Part shown: one piece after another, positions 23,611 through 34,480 of the stretch
How the letters are laid out: each line of letters opens with the position of its first letter
How positions within the stretch are numbered: position 1 is the first letter of the stretch
From: Anisodus tanguticus
Taxonomy: Eukaryota > Streptophyta > Magnoliopsida > Solanales > Solanaceae
Length of the DNA stretch: 64,000 bases
Direction of reading: 5' to 3'
Assembly (NCBI GenBank): GCA_034509755.1
Contig: JAVYJV010000043.1
Location: 62,001 to 126,000 of the forward strand
Notes under the pieces: model-generated
Told to the model about the DNA's origin: nothing
What the model saw: the letters and a program-made list of their open reading frames with translations, nothing else
The model's database searches: none
Translations under genes and position numbers: made by a program

Positions 23611-23651
23611 TTTTGTTAAATTAAAATGTGTTTTTGTTAAATTAAAATGTG
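23611..23651. repeat. Two-copy tandem repeat, 21-bp unit
   Basis: The unit ttttgttaaattaaaatgtg is present twice in direct succession, just downstream of the lamin-like stop codon (that gene runs on the opposite strand). A local slippage duplication. Confidence 0.75.
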
Positions 23652-23682
23652 ATAAAGAAAATTTTTTGATTTTTTTTTGTGT

Positions 23683-24740
23683 TTACATAAATCTACAGAT
23701 TGAATTTTCTAAGTTTTTAGAATTATCATTTTCATTATTTTTTGGATTTGAAGTTACTTCCCATTTAGCCAAAATTTTTTTATTAGAATCTGAAAAAGTT
23801 GTTTCGAATTCTTCACCGTGGGGTAATTCTTTGTCTAATTTAAATTCAACAGGTGGTTCATGTTTGGCTTTTTCTGCATTAATACTCCAAATAATTATTG
23901 AAGATAACGGTTCCATAATGATAAAACTTGGGAACTCAAAAACAACACCAAAAGTATCATTTTCACGTTTAATTTCATTTCCTCCGATTGATATGGAGTA
24001 CGATGTCTTGTTACTTATTTTGATGTAATCTTTTTCAGATGCATCAATTGCAACTGATCCTTTAAAATAACTATATATAATTGAATCAGACTGCCCTAAA
24101 ACAGGAAAACTATTTTGTTTTTTTTTTTTTTTTTAATAGTGAAACGTCTTCCTAGTATTTTATTTTTACTCATTTTATTTTTATTTTTTTTTTTTTCTTC
24201 TAGCTCTTGTACTAAAAAACGTAGACTTTCTATAATTTTTTTATAATCGTTTAAATTTTTTAATGCAACTTGGTGTTCTTTAGTATTTAGTTTAATAGTA
24301 CTTTTCAATTCTTTTATTTCAACTTCCTTTTGATGGAGGAGATTAAAATTTCCACTTTTGTGGGCTTCAAATAAATTTTCAAAACTTTTAACAACTACGT
24401 TTAAACTGTTTTCCAAAAGAGTGTTTTGTAATTCATCTTCAAAATTTGATTGAATTTTTTCACTTTCTTTTTCATAAAAATTTTTTTGTAAAATCAATTC
24501 TTTTTTCAAATTCATAATATCAGTTTCATTAACTTCATACCTTTCTTTTGCATCAAAGTTTCCTAGTAAGTTTTCAATCATATATCTTTGATTTGATTTT
24601 GTTTGACAGTTTTTTTTCAAATCAATTTCATTTTTTTTTAATTCATTTGTATTATCATCTTCTTTTTTTATTGAATCATCTAGTTTGACTAAAACAGTTG
24701 AAGGTTCTGTAGATAAATTTTCATTTATGTTTTGTTTCAT
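23683..24740 (-). CDS. Lamin-like protein with short rod, Ig-fold tail and CaaX box; frame interrupted at A17
   Basis: The minus strand encodes about 205 residues of mostly charged, heptad-rich coiled coil from ATG 24740, then a basic patch (GRRFTIKKKKK) in the usual place of a lamin nuclear signal. After a 17-base A run (24118-24134) the frame changes into a domain matching the lamin tail Ig fold: GSVAIDASEKDYIKISNK, GGNEIKREN, FEFPSFI, SIIIWSINA, PPVEF and KILAKWEV. The protein ends in CRFM, a plausible farnesylation CaaX box, at 23683. Lamins form the nuclear lamina and normally have a rod of about 350 residues; here only about 145 residues are coiled coil, and the standard rod-start and rod-end motifs are weak or absent. 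One extra A (18) or two fewer (15) in the run would join the frames, so the break could be a homopolymer sequencing error, slippage, or a real mutation. Confidence 0.7.
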
Positions 24741-25469
24741 TTTTTAGATAAATTTTGACTTTTTTAAAAAACAACTAATTTTTAATGATAATTTAACAGT
24801 TTAACAAAAAATAATTTTAAATCAACAACAAAAAATTATACTTTGACAGTGGATAAGTGAGTAAAGTTAAAAACAAATTTTAGTTCTAATTTATTTAAAA
24901 ATTTTAATTAAATTTTTTAATTTATTTAAAGAAAACTATTTAAAGTTTGTTTATAATAGCCCTGTTATATATATTTTTTAAACTAATTTTTTAGAAGAAA
25001 ACATCTTTTATAAAATTTTATTTTCCTTAATAGTTGATTTAAAGTAAACTTAATCACATCTTTGGTTATATTTCATTTGTAGAAACTTATTTTTTTAAGT
25101 TTCATATTTAATAAAGTTTTATGTATAATAAGACTATCGTTTAGTAAAAATTTATTTTATTAAAATATACCATTAGTCACTTCTTAAATAAAAACTAAAT
25201 ATTAAGATATTGAATTCTAAAAATCAATTAGGACAGTTTAGTAAAAATTTAAATTTTAATCAGCCTACTCATGTTTTATGAGGAATTAATTTTTAGTTAG
25301 ACAATTGTTTTAGAAAAATATAATTTAGATACCAAAGTTTTTTCAGCTTAGAAAGTTTAAAAAGATTTTTCTATTTTTTAAATTTTATGGCACTTATGAT
25401 TTTAAATTCTAATTTAATATTTAAGTTATAAAAAAACTGTAAATCTCATTAAATTTTATACAAGGTAAA
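24741..25469. other. Intergenic, upstream of the lamin-like gene
   Basis: A+T-rich with no gene, and no convincing promoter motif beyond generic TATA-like strings. Confidence 0.45.
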
Positions 25470-25655
25470 TTTGAAGGCCATAACACTTGTAAACAGGGTA
25501 AACCTTTTACACGCATTATAAATGGGAAAAAATTATTCATTGATTTGTCTTATTTTAATGAAACAAAAAATAAAAGTTAATTAATACTATACTGGGCATA
25601 TTTCATATACTTATCTTTCTATTTATAAAAAAATTTCTTGATTTTTCTGCTAAGT
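25470..25655 (+). pseudogene. Relic of a fourth serine protease (ends only)
   Basis: Two short matches to the protease array survive in the right order. One is an activation-site-like stretch (TCKQGKPFTRIINGKK) at about 25485-25530, comparable to CRLGNLNRIVNGKI. The other is a C-terminal stretch at 25590-25650 (TGHISYTYLSIYKK, then a stop, then FFC), comparable to TGYVSYTRLSLYKD and the terminal Cys of the gene at 20943. The nucleotide match in the second piece is good over about 45 bases. The roughly 200 codons between them are gone. This is inference from short matches, so it is moderate in confidence. Confidence 0.6.
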
Positions 25656-25780
25656 AATTTAAAATAGTTTAATTAACTGAAAATGAAAAAAATCGAGTAA
25701 AATTTGAAAATATTTTTTTGAAAAAATTAATTTGGCTGGAATTTATTTCTAATGTTCTTTGATCAATAAGTTACAGAAAA

Positions 25781-26296
25781 TTATTCCAAAATTATATTCT
25801 TATTACTTTGTATTATATTTTTATTGTGTCGATATAATATAACAGAAATAATAAAAGCAAATGCTATAAAAAAAAATAGTCCAAATACTAAGAACCAATT
25901 AAATTCACTTTTATGCTTTGATTGAAATACTTTTAAATAAAACTTTACACTACAAGAGCCTTCTATAATGTAAGATGTATCTGAATCATCATAATCTTCG
26001 CAAGAAATTTTTGAGTTTTTAATCAATACATTACGAGACAACTCAAATTGACAATCCCAATTTCGAAAAAAATCAAGAAATTTTGTTTGAGAGCATTGCA
26101 TAATATTTGGTGAATATTCTTCACAAACTAATTTATCACTAAGACAATTTAATTGAAAAGTAGGGTTACGGCCAGTTGTTAATTGATTACGATGGAACGT
26201 TAAGGATTTAATATCATCTAGTTTAACTTTTTTGAATGTTGATTCACAACAGTATAAACTGATGTTTATTAGAAAAAAAAAAAACAAAAACTTCAT
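25781..26296 (-). CDS. SARAF-like ER membrane protein, copy 2
   Basis: A single-exon, 171-residue paralogue of the protein at 11883-12422. The first 18 residues are identical (signal peptide), and the six lumenal cysteines sit at the same positions 51, 58, 68, 82, 99 and 115. The membrane helix is about 134-155 with a tail of about 16 residues. This copy is the closer match to SARAF: DIKSLTFHR, RNPTFQLNC, C.EYSP.IMQC, NWDCQFEL, ISCEDYDDSD.SYIIEGSC. SARAF restrains store-operated calcium channels from the ER membrane; its usual long cytosolic region is missing here. About half of the residues are shared between the two copies, so the duplication is not recent. The copies flank the protease and lamin-like genes. 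Confidence 0.75.
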   Translation of the reverse strand: MKFLFFFFLINISLYCCESTFKKVKLDDIKSLTFHRNQLTTGRNPTFQLNCLSDKLVCEEYSPNIMQCSQTKFLDFFRNWDCQFELSRNVLIKNSKISCEDYDDSDTSYIIEGSCSVKFYLKVFQSKHKSEFNWFLVFGLFFFIAFAFIISVILYRHNKNIIQSNKNIILE

Positions 26297-26485
26297 TTTG
26301 CTTTGAAAAAATTTTCATTACTGATGATTTTCTTGAATTAAAAACAGCTTTATAAAAAATATTGGCAGTAGAGATATTAGTAAAAAATCAGGTATTTTTT
26401 TTAAAATAGCTGATAAGATTGTTTTAGAGTTATCTTATTTTTTTAAAAAAATATTTATTAATTTGAGGGTGTTTTTTTTGACATG
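26297..26485 (-). promoter_or_regulatory. Upstream block conserved with SARAF-like copy 1
   Basis: This block contains, in the same order as 12423-12605, tactgatg.tt.cttgaat, a TATA-like TTTATAAAGC (minus strand, about 26347-26356), tgataagattgttttaga (from 26411) and gagggtgttttttt (26464-26478). See the entry at 12423 for the interpretation. Confidence 0.55.
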
Positions 26486-27370
26486 TAATAAACTAATTAT
26501 ACAGCTAATTAAAATTTTAATCAATATTCAAATAGATAAAAGTTTATTAGAAACTAAGCTAAATTAAATTAGCAAAACTTTTGAATAAAAATATTATAAA
26601 ATAAAACCAAAATTTATCAAAGGTATCTTTTGTGAGTATTAATAAACTTGTAATGATTTATTATAAAATTTTTCAACTTTGAAATTACTTTTAATCTTTT
26701 AAAACTAATTTGATGAAATTTAGAGTTAATGAATTTATTAGAAATTATGCTCTTAACTGATCTATTAGATTTTTTATATGTAAATTTTTCCATTAACTTT
26801 TAGCTTTTATGGATCAATAAAGAATAAAATTTAAAATGCCTGTGGTCATATTTTTCGGCTAAGTTTTTTCTATAAAATAAAAACTAGTTAACCAATTATT
26901 TGGTCTGATAATCATTTTTTATGTCTTAGCTAGCATTAAGAAAAATTTGAATTAAACAATCTATTTAAAGTTAAAATTAATTATATTTTCAAGTACATCT
27001 GATCCTAAAAGTATCTTTTTAGTATTTTATATTATCTTCATTAAGGCATCATTTTCAACTAAAATTAATTAAAAATAGGGCTTTACCATATCATAAAACT
27101 TTCTACATTTTATTCGGCTTAGAGATCTTAAGATAATTAACAACTTTATTACAATTTAAAAAATTATTTTTTTTTAAAAGAATTAATTATTTTAATTAAA
27201 ATCGATTAAGTTTAAAGAATAAATTTTGAATATAAATATTTTCAATTTTGAATTTAGTTTTCACTTAGAAATAAAAGAAGATGTTTTAACTTAAGAGTTA
27301 GAAATAGATTACTGATATAAAAATTTTATACTTGTTTTCAATATTGATTTACTTTCTTATTTTAATTAAA
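26486..27370. other. Intergenic, nothing seen
   Basis: A+T-rich and without an exon-like stretch. I looked for a long terminal repeat or a reverse transcriptase next to the gag-like gene and saw neither. Confidence 0.45.
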
Positions 27371-27838
27371 ATGCAAAGTTTGATTTATGAAAATATGTTA
27401 CAGCCTTTTGGTCAAGAGAAAATAAATTCTTATTTATCTAAATTTGAAATTATTTCAAAACTAAATAAATGGGATGATGAAACTATGATGGATTATTTGA
27501 TTTTGTGTTTCAAAGATTACACTGTCGACTTATTGATTAAACATAGAAAGGAAGGTTACAAATTTTTGAAACAAATTTTATTAGAAAAATATTCAAAAGA
27601 ACAAGGAATAATAGAAGAAAAAATTTTAATGAAGCCTTTTGAAGATGAAGATAGTGTTGATTTATTTATTGAAGAAAAATTTGATCTAATCAAAAGCTTA
27701 AAAAAAACTAGATCTGAAACATTTTTTGTTTTAAAAATGGTTTTACCAAATATTCATATAACGGAAATGACTCCTAAAGAAGAAATAGTCAAATATTTAA
27801 AATCTCGTAAAATTTTTTTGAGAAAAAATTTATTTTAA
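27371..27838 (+). CDS. Solitary retrotransposon-gag-like capsid protein
   Basis: A single-exon 155-residue protein starting at MQSLIYENM. The layout resembles a Ty3/gypsy-type gag capsid. An N-terminal helical segment has the pattern YLSKFEIISKLNKWDDETM...YLILCF...VDLLI..., like retrotransposon-gag domains. KFLKQILLEKYSKEQ is followed by a C-terminal lobe ending FFVLKMVLPNIHITEM. There is no CCHC zinc knuckle, protease, reverse transcriptase or recognisable terminal repeat nearby. An intact frame without the rest of an element suggests either a domesticated gag (as happened with Arc) or the leftover of an old insertion. The fold assignment rests on pattern recognition only. Confidence 0.5.
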   Translation: MQSLIYENMLQPFGQEKINSYLSKFEIISKLNKWDDETMMDYLILCFKDYTVDLLIKHRKEGYKFLKQILLEKYSKEQGIIEEKILMKPFEDEDSVDLFIEEKFDLIKSLKKTRSETFFVLKMVLPNIHITEMTPKEEIVKYLKSRKIFLRKNLF

Positions 27839-29060
27839 ATAATTTTCTGTAACTATCATTGCATAAAAAATTTAAAGTTTATTTTAATTATAATATTAAT
27901 TAGCTTAAATATTTCAGAAAAATTGATTAATTTTCCAAAGTAAAAATTTCAAATTTATATGTCTAAATTAACTTTGAATTAATTTGTTTCATTTAACTTT
28001 TTCCTATAAAATGTTTTAAATAAATTTGTTTGTTTCAAATAATTAAAATTGAACTGTAAAATTAATTGAAAACTAAAAAAAATTAAGTCTTAATAATTGA
28101 AGTTTTAATAAAGTTTTAATAATTACAATATTTTAATAATTTAAATGTTCTAACAGTTTTGAAGTTATAATAATTTTGATTGTCTTATGAATTCAAAGTT
28201 CTCATAATTTCAAAGTTTTTATAATTAAAATTTTTATAATTAAAATTCTAATATATTCCTCATAATTTTAAATGAATCTAACCGTAAAAAGTAAAAATTT
28301 TTATCTATTTATTAAGATATTGTTTTAAATTTATTTTTAACTATATCAGTTCAAGAACTATTGATTTTTTTTTTATTGAAATTAATACAGATCATTAAAT
28401 TCTGGAAATACTTTGTTTTTCTTAAGTTTAAATTATTTCATAAAACAGCTAAACAATTAAATTAGTTTTTTAATTTGTTTTTAAAAAACTTTTCAAAAAA
28501 AGTTTTATGACTTATGAAAAAAGTTATTAAAAAAAATTTTAATCAATAAACCAATTAAATTTAGAAATTTCATTTACGTAAATTTCAATAAAGAAATAAA
28601 CAAAAATTTTAATTTTTTTTAAATTTAAATTACAAAGATCATTTAATTAAATTCAAATTAAATTTTGTTTACTTTAAATTTTTAAGTCGAAATAATTTTT
28701 TTAAATTAACAAAAATTAAGCTTCTAGCTATAATTAAAAATTATGATAAGTTTAATGAAAAAATTCAAAAAACAATTTTATTTTTCACAGAAATCAATTA
28801 ATTTTTTTTTTAATCAGAATAGATTTAGTTCACTAATAGTTTTTAAAATAAGTTTTTGATTAGTTCCTTTAATTACTTATTCACATTTGTGTCAACAGGT
28901 AATCATCATTTGTTTAAAACTTTAAACTCTTTTATTCTGTAAATTATTTTATTTTTTGAATTTTTTTTTTGTTCAAGTTTTTGAATAAAAATTTTAAAAA
29001 GATGCATTCTTTGTTGCATTAAATTAATTTTTTTTTGACGTTTTTTATCATAAAAAAAAC
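27839..29060. other. Intergenic with degenerate short repeats
   Basis: From about 28090 to 28260 a roughly 25-bp motif of the type aattt.aagttttaataatt recurs imperfectly. No gene. A+T-rich throughout. Confidence 0.5.
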
Positions 29061-29104
29061 TATGTATTTTTATTTTTCTTTTAATAACTTTTATTAATCA
29101 AAAC

Positions 29105-29210
29105 AAAATAATAGCTTTTGGGCTGTTTGAAAACGCGCTATTTTTTTAAATTTCTTTATTAAACTAGATGGTGTTTTAAGCGTTTTAAAATCCCGCAAAA
29201 AATAATGTTT
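29105..29210 (+). promoter_or_regulatory. Probable promoter region of TAF2
   Basis: About 150-250 bp upstream of the TAF2 ATG the DNA becomes less A+T-rich and contains aaaacgcgctattt and aaaatcccgcaaaaa. The second resembles an E2F-type site (TTTTGCGGGA on the other strand). Isolated GC-containing motifs just 5' of a housekeeping gene suggest regulatory function; no binding data are implied. Confidence 0.4.
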
Positions 29211-29355
29211 TTAGTTTACAAATTTAAAAAAATTAAACCTACACTTTTTTTTGTTGAAATAGCAAGCTTTCAAAACATTTATTTTGCTCAAGTTTTTTTT
29301 TTGTGATTTCTAAATTAATTTTATATTTAAAAATATGATGATAGTTTAGTTCAAA

Positions 29356-32300
29356 ATGTCACAAAGTTATAATAGACCATATAAATTAGTACATCAAATA
29401 CTATCTATAAATAATATAAATTTTTATCAAAAATCATTTATAGGTGTTACTGAATTACATATTTTACCGCAAAAAATTGATTTAAAAACTGTTAAATTAA
29501 ATTGCAAACAATGTAAAATATTTCAGATTATGGTTAATGATTTTTATGAATGTCAGTTTGACTATTGTGATCCATCATTAGAAATATGTTCTTCAGATAT
29601 AAAACTTAGAAATCTAGACACTTTCACTAAAAAACACATTGATGCTGTAGCTTCAACAGATCCAGAAAGAAATTTAGGAGAAATAGTTATTTATATACCA
29701 TCACAATTATCACATTATGTTGCTGAAGGAAAACTTTTATCATTTAATATTGAATTCGGGTTAGAAAAACCTGGAGGAGGTATTCATTTCGTTTGTCCTG
29801 AAAGTAAGTTTATTAATTATTCTGATAAAATTTTTAAGTATTTTTTTGTTTATAGGTAATGATGAACTGCCAACTGAGAAAATGATGCACATGTATACTT
29901 GTTCAAATGAGAATAGTTCAAGAATGTGGTTCCCTTCAATTGATACATTCAATGAAGCTTGTACTTGGAAATTAGAATTTACAGTAGATTCTAACATGAC
30001 TGCCGTTTCTTGTGGAGAGCTTATAGAAACAGTTTATAGTTTTGATTTAAAAAAGAAAACTTTTCATTATTCTGTAAATACCCCAGTTGTCCCTCCTGCT
30101 ATTGGATTAGCAGTAGGTCCTTTTGAAATAATGGTTGATCCATATATGCATGAAGTTACTAATTTTTGTCTACCTCATTTATTACCATTATTAAAAGATA
30201 CATGTTCTTTTCTACATGAAGTTTTTGAATTTTACGAAGAACTATTATCAACACGATATCCTTATTCTTGTTATAAACAAGTATTTGTAGATGAATCTTA
30301 TTGCTCTGTTCAACCATATGCTACCATGGCTATTTGTGACACTTATTTATTGCATTCTAAACATATAATTGATCAAACATATATCACAAGACGAATTTTA
30401 AGCCAAGCAATTGCTGAGCAGTTTTTTGGTTATTTTATTACCATTAATTCAACATTTGATTCTTGGCTTACAAGAGGTATTTCTTTTTATTTAGGTACAC
30501 AATTTTATAAAAAAGCTTTTGGTAATAACGAATATCGACATTTTATAGATTCAAAGTATAAAGAAGTTATTAATTATGAACAAAAATATGGAGGTGTAAT
30601 TTTAGATTATTCAAATTCAAAACAAAATGAAACTAATAATTCAACTCAAAATTTTCATTTTTCAATAAATCATTTATCAACTTATTCTCCACTCTATAAT
30701 CAAATTCATAAAACTAAATCACTACTTATTATCAGAATGTTAGAAGATCGTATTGGAAGAGAATTGATGTTACAAGTTTTCAATAAATTATTGGCACTAG
30801 CTTTAACTTCTTCCCAACAAAAAATTTCTCAAAGTCTTTTAGGAGCTTGGAATAATATGCTTTTATCAACATCAAGTTTTTCAAAAGCTATTTTTACTGT
30901 AACAGGTAAAGACATTTCAACTTTTTTAGATCAATGGGTTTTTATTGGAGGCCATCCTAAATTTCATGGGAACTTTGTATTTAACCGTAAAAGAAATACA
31001 GTTGAACTAGAAATAAAACAATTAGAAACAAATTCTTTAGGAATAAGAAAATATATGGGTCCTTTAACAGTTTGGGTACAAGAATTAGATGGAACATTTA
31101 AACATAATTTGCAAATAGAAGAAATTATAACTAAACATGATATTACTTGTCATTCTAAAAGTAGAAGAAATAAGAAGAAAAAAATCCCTTTGTGTACTGG
31201 AGAAGAAATAGACATGGATTTTTCTATTATGGACTCAGAATCTCCAGTTTTATGGATTAGAGTTGACCCAGAAATGCAATTATTAAGACAAGTTGTTTTT
31301 GAACAGCCTGATTTTCAATGGCAATTTCAATTACGTTACGAAAGAGATATTGTTGCTCAATTAGAAGCAATTGAACAGTTACAGAAATATGCCTCTCCTT
31401 ATACTAGAAAAGCTTTAACTGACACAATTGAAAACACTCAAGCTTTTTTTAGAGTTAGATGCCAAGCTGCACAGTGCTTAACTATTGTTGTTAATCAAAT
31501 GGCTAATACTTGGACAGGGCCTCCAGCAATGATGGCTATTTTTAAAAAACTATTTGGATCTTTTTCTTGTCCTTCTATAATTAAACTAAACAATTTTTCT
31601 AATTTTCAAAATTACTTCTTACAAAAATCTATGCCTTTGGCTATGGCTAGATTAAGAACTTTACATGGTATATGTCCAAATGAAGTATTACATTTTTTGT
31701 TAGATTTGTTCAAATACAATGATAATAGCAAAAATAAATTTTCTGATAATTATTATAGATCAGCTTTAGTAGAAGCAATTGTTGAAACTCTTACACCTGT
31801 AGTTTCAGCTGTATTAGCAAGATCAGGTTTCAACCAAATATCTTCTGAATCTTTATCTCCTGAAACAAAGCTTATTTTAGATGAAATTACAAGGTATTTT
31901 AATATGGAAAAATTACTACCTTGTTATCATTATACAGTAACAGTATCTTGTTTGAAAGCATTTCGGCATTTGCAAAAAATGGGTCATTTACCAAATAATT
32001 CAAAATTTTTTCAACAGTATACACAATATGGGCTTTTTAAGGAAATTAGAATAACAGCTGTAGAAGCACTTGTAGATATAATTAAAGTTGAGCAAACTAA
32101 AGAAGATTTTTTATTTTTATTAAATCTTGTTGAATTTGATCCAGTTCCAAGTTTTAAATATAATATTATAAGATTAATGACTGAAAATCCACCAATCTCA
32201 AATAAAGATGCTAATAGCCCTTTAAATATTGAAGTAATCGTAGATAAAATATGGAGTTTGATGAATATAGTATTAGTTTATGATAATAGATTAAGAAACG

Positions 32301-33238
32301 CTTGTATAGATATGTATTACGCTTTCTATGGAAGACAAAGGCCATCTTGTGTTCCTAAGCCTGAATTTTCTGTTGTACTTAATTTAAAAGAACAAACAGC
32401 TTTAGTTAATCATAATTTACAAGAAGAAAATGATTTAGAATTAAATTCATCATCTTTCACAGACAATAAAGAAAAAGATGTAAACTTGAGTTTTGATTCT
32501 GGACCTTCTAAGCGTAAACATGATGATACTGAATTAGATGAGTTCGATGAGAAGTTTAATAAGGAAAAACGTTTCAAAATTTTAGAAAACGAAAATTATA
32601 ATAACCAAGAACCTTTAACCGATTTTGATAAAATTAATCAAAGTTTTCCATTACCAGGTTCAAATACTTTTAGTTTTAGACAAGATTCAATAGAACAAGA
32701 TTCAAAATCTCATCATAGTGATAATTTTGAGAATTCTAAAGATTTTACAAGCTTCAATAAATCATCTTTAGCACAAAATGAACCAAGTACAAGTTTGATA
32801 AGCTTTGATAACTCTGTTCAACTTTTAGCTACAAAATTTAATTTGACAAATGATAGTGAAAGGAATTTAAATGAAGAAACATCTGATTTACAGTTTAATC
32901 CTAATTTAATAAGTTCTGATAATCCTGAGCATAGTCTTACTTTCACAATGAATAAAAACATTCCTGGTTTTGCTTCAAATGAAAATTCAAAAGAAAGAGT
33001 GAAAGAAAAAAAGAATAAAAACAAAGATAAGGAAAAGGATAAAGATAAAAAGAAGAAAAAGCATAAAAAGCATAAAAAGCATAAGCATAAAAAAGATAAA
33101 GAAAAAACTAAAGATCAATCTTTAGATTTAATTAACACAAATTCATCTTCAATTACAAATCCTTTAATTCAAACTGAATCACAATTGGTTATGTCTGACG
33201 CTGATAGTTCTAATCCATCAGCGCCAAATACTCCATAA
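29356..33238 (+). CDS. TAF2: Transcription initiation factor TFIID subunit 2 (TAF2)
   Basis: Two exons, 29356-29803 and 29856-33238, with a 52-bp intron (GTAAGT..TATAG), joining in frame to 1276 residues, close to the roughly 1200 of other TAF2 proteins. TAF2 is a TFIID component with an M1-aminopeptidase fold that contacts core-promoter DNA in the nucleus. Visible features are the N-terminal beta domain (FIGVTELHILPQ), the SRMWFPSID block, an M1-like core where the zinc-peptidase site is replaced by AIAEQFFGYF (residues about 334-343) so it cannot bind catalytic zinc, the following FDSWLTRGISFYLG, and a long helical-repeat C-terminal half with WIRVDPEM. The last 300 residues are Ser/Asn/Asp-rich and low complexity, ending in a Lys/His-rich tract (KHKKHKKHKHKK) similar to the basic tail of human TAF2. 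The ATG is the first in frame, with a stop upstream. Confidence 0.93.
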
Positions 33239-33424
33239 TTTTTTTTTATGAATAAATTAATTTTAGAAATAGTAAAAAATGTAAATTGAAAAAAAAGTTT
33301 TTTATTTATGAAAATAAATTATACAAAATATTTCTTTTTTAAATCAGTTGCCTGCAAATGTGATTAAAATTTTTTATATTTGAAATAGATATTAAAAAAA
33401 AAATATAAAACAAAAAATGTTTTA

Positions 33425-33709
33425 TTACCATCCACCTAAACCCATCATTGGACTTCCCCATCCATGATGGTGAATTGGTTGAATAATTTGTTGCATATGA
33501 CCACATTCACAGCAGCCTTTCTTTTCATCTTGTATAACTATATTATTACTTGATTTTTTACCACCACTTGAAATAACCATTTTACCACCACCAGAACCTC
33601 CACTTAATACAATATTTGATCCTTGCTTTTTAGCTGATACTTCACAATTCAACAAACAAAATAAAACAAAGATTGAAAATAAGTTGAATAAGAATAATTT
33701 TTGATTCAT
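33425..33709 (-). CDS. Small secreted Gly/Ser- and His-rich peptide
   Basis: A 94-residue ORF with an ATG start. Residues 1-26 are a strong signal peptide (LFLFNLFSIFVLFCLLNC). The mature part is low-complexity Gly/Ser/Lys (VLSGGSGGGKMVISSGGKK) followed by a compact CCECGH motif and a His/Gly/Trp-rich end (HHHGWGSP, GLGGW). I do not recognise the family. Clustered Cys and His residues could bind metal; Gly/His-rich secreted peptides also occur as antimicrobial, cuticle or adhesive proteins. The gene is convergent with TAF2, with under 200 bp between the stop codons, so the 3' untranslated regions may overlap. Composition differs sharply from the surrounding A+T noise, which supports real coding. 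Confidence 0.65.
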   Translation of the reverse strand: MNQKLFLFNLFSIFVLFCLLNCEVSAKKQGSNIVLSGGSGGGKMVISSGGKKSSNNIVIQDEKKGCCECGHMQQIIQPIHHHGWGSPMMGLGGW

Positions 33710-33719
33710 TTTTAAAGTT

Positions 33720-34310
33720 TTTAAAGTTTTTTCAAATTTTGAAACAAGAAAAAAATTTTTAAATAAAATTAAATTTTTACGTTTAACTTTCTTTGATTTA
33801 GATTTAAAACTGATATATTTGCATACAAAAGATCTAGAATTTATATGCTACATATATTGATTAAGGTAAGTAACTTTTTAAAAAGAATTAAAATTACAAC
33901 AATTAAAGTTTAAAGTTTAGTAAAACAAAGTGCATGTTAATTGAATTTTTTTTTTGAAAGTAGCTAAATGCTTGGATTGATGTCTTCTAAAAATTTTAGA
34001 TTTACATGTACAAAATCAATTTTAATTAGTTTTTAAAGTTTATGTTTTAATTATTTTTTACTTTTTAAAGTTTCATTTTAATACTTACTGAACCACAATT
34101 ATGTAATTATTCGCTTTATTTTAATTAACTTTAATTTTTTGAGTTACGAAATTTCTAAATAATTCTCATTATCTTTTTATTTTTATCTTTAAAATTCAAT
34201 TAATAGATTAAAGTTTCAAGTTAAAAATTATTTATAATTTTGATATAAAATTAATTATTAAAGGAATAAGTTTGAAAAAAAAGTTTGTGTAATTATTGTT
34301 TTAAGTTCAA
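33720..34310. other. Intergenic between the secreted peptide gene and Mps1
   Basis: The two genes are divergent, so this gap holds both promoters. Sequence is A+T-rich with no distinct element in this part. Confidence 0.45.
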
Positions 34311-34314
34311 AAAT

Positions 34315-34370
34315 ACAAGCCGATATATTTCAAAGCCGCTCTTAACCCTCACTTAGCCGAAAACTTTTTG
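34315..34370 (+). promoter_or_regulatory. Probable promoter region of Mps1/TTK
   Basis: A less A+T-rich patch (aagccgat, aaagccgctcttaaccctc, ttagccgaaaac) lies 110-165 bp upstream of the ATG, with three short agccg repeats. Its position and composition contrast suggest a promoter. Confidence 0.35.
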
Positions 34371-34480
34371 TTTATTTTACTGTTTTTTTCTACTTTTTTT
34401 GAAAAAAATTAAGAATACGTTTAAATTTATTTTTTAAATTAGTACTTATGTAGACAAATTTTTTTCACTTAAAATTCAAA

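Noticed and set aside
32818..33024. Antisense ORF in the TAF2 tail
   Set aside because: A mirror of the Lys/Glu-rich coding sequence.
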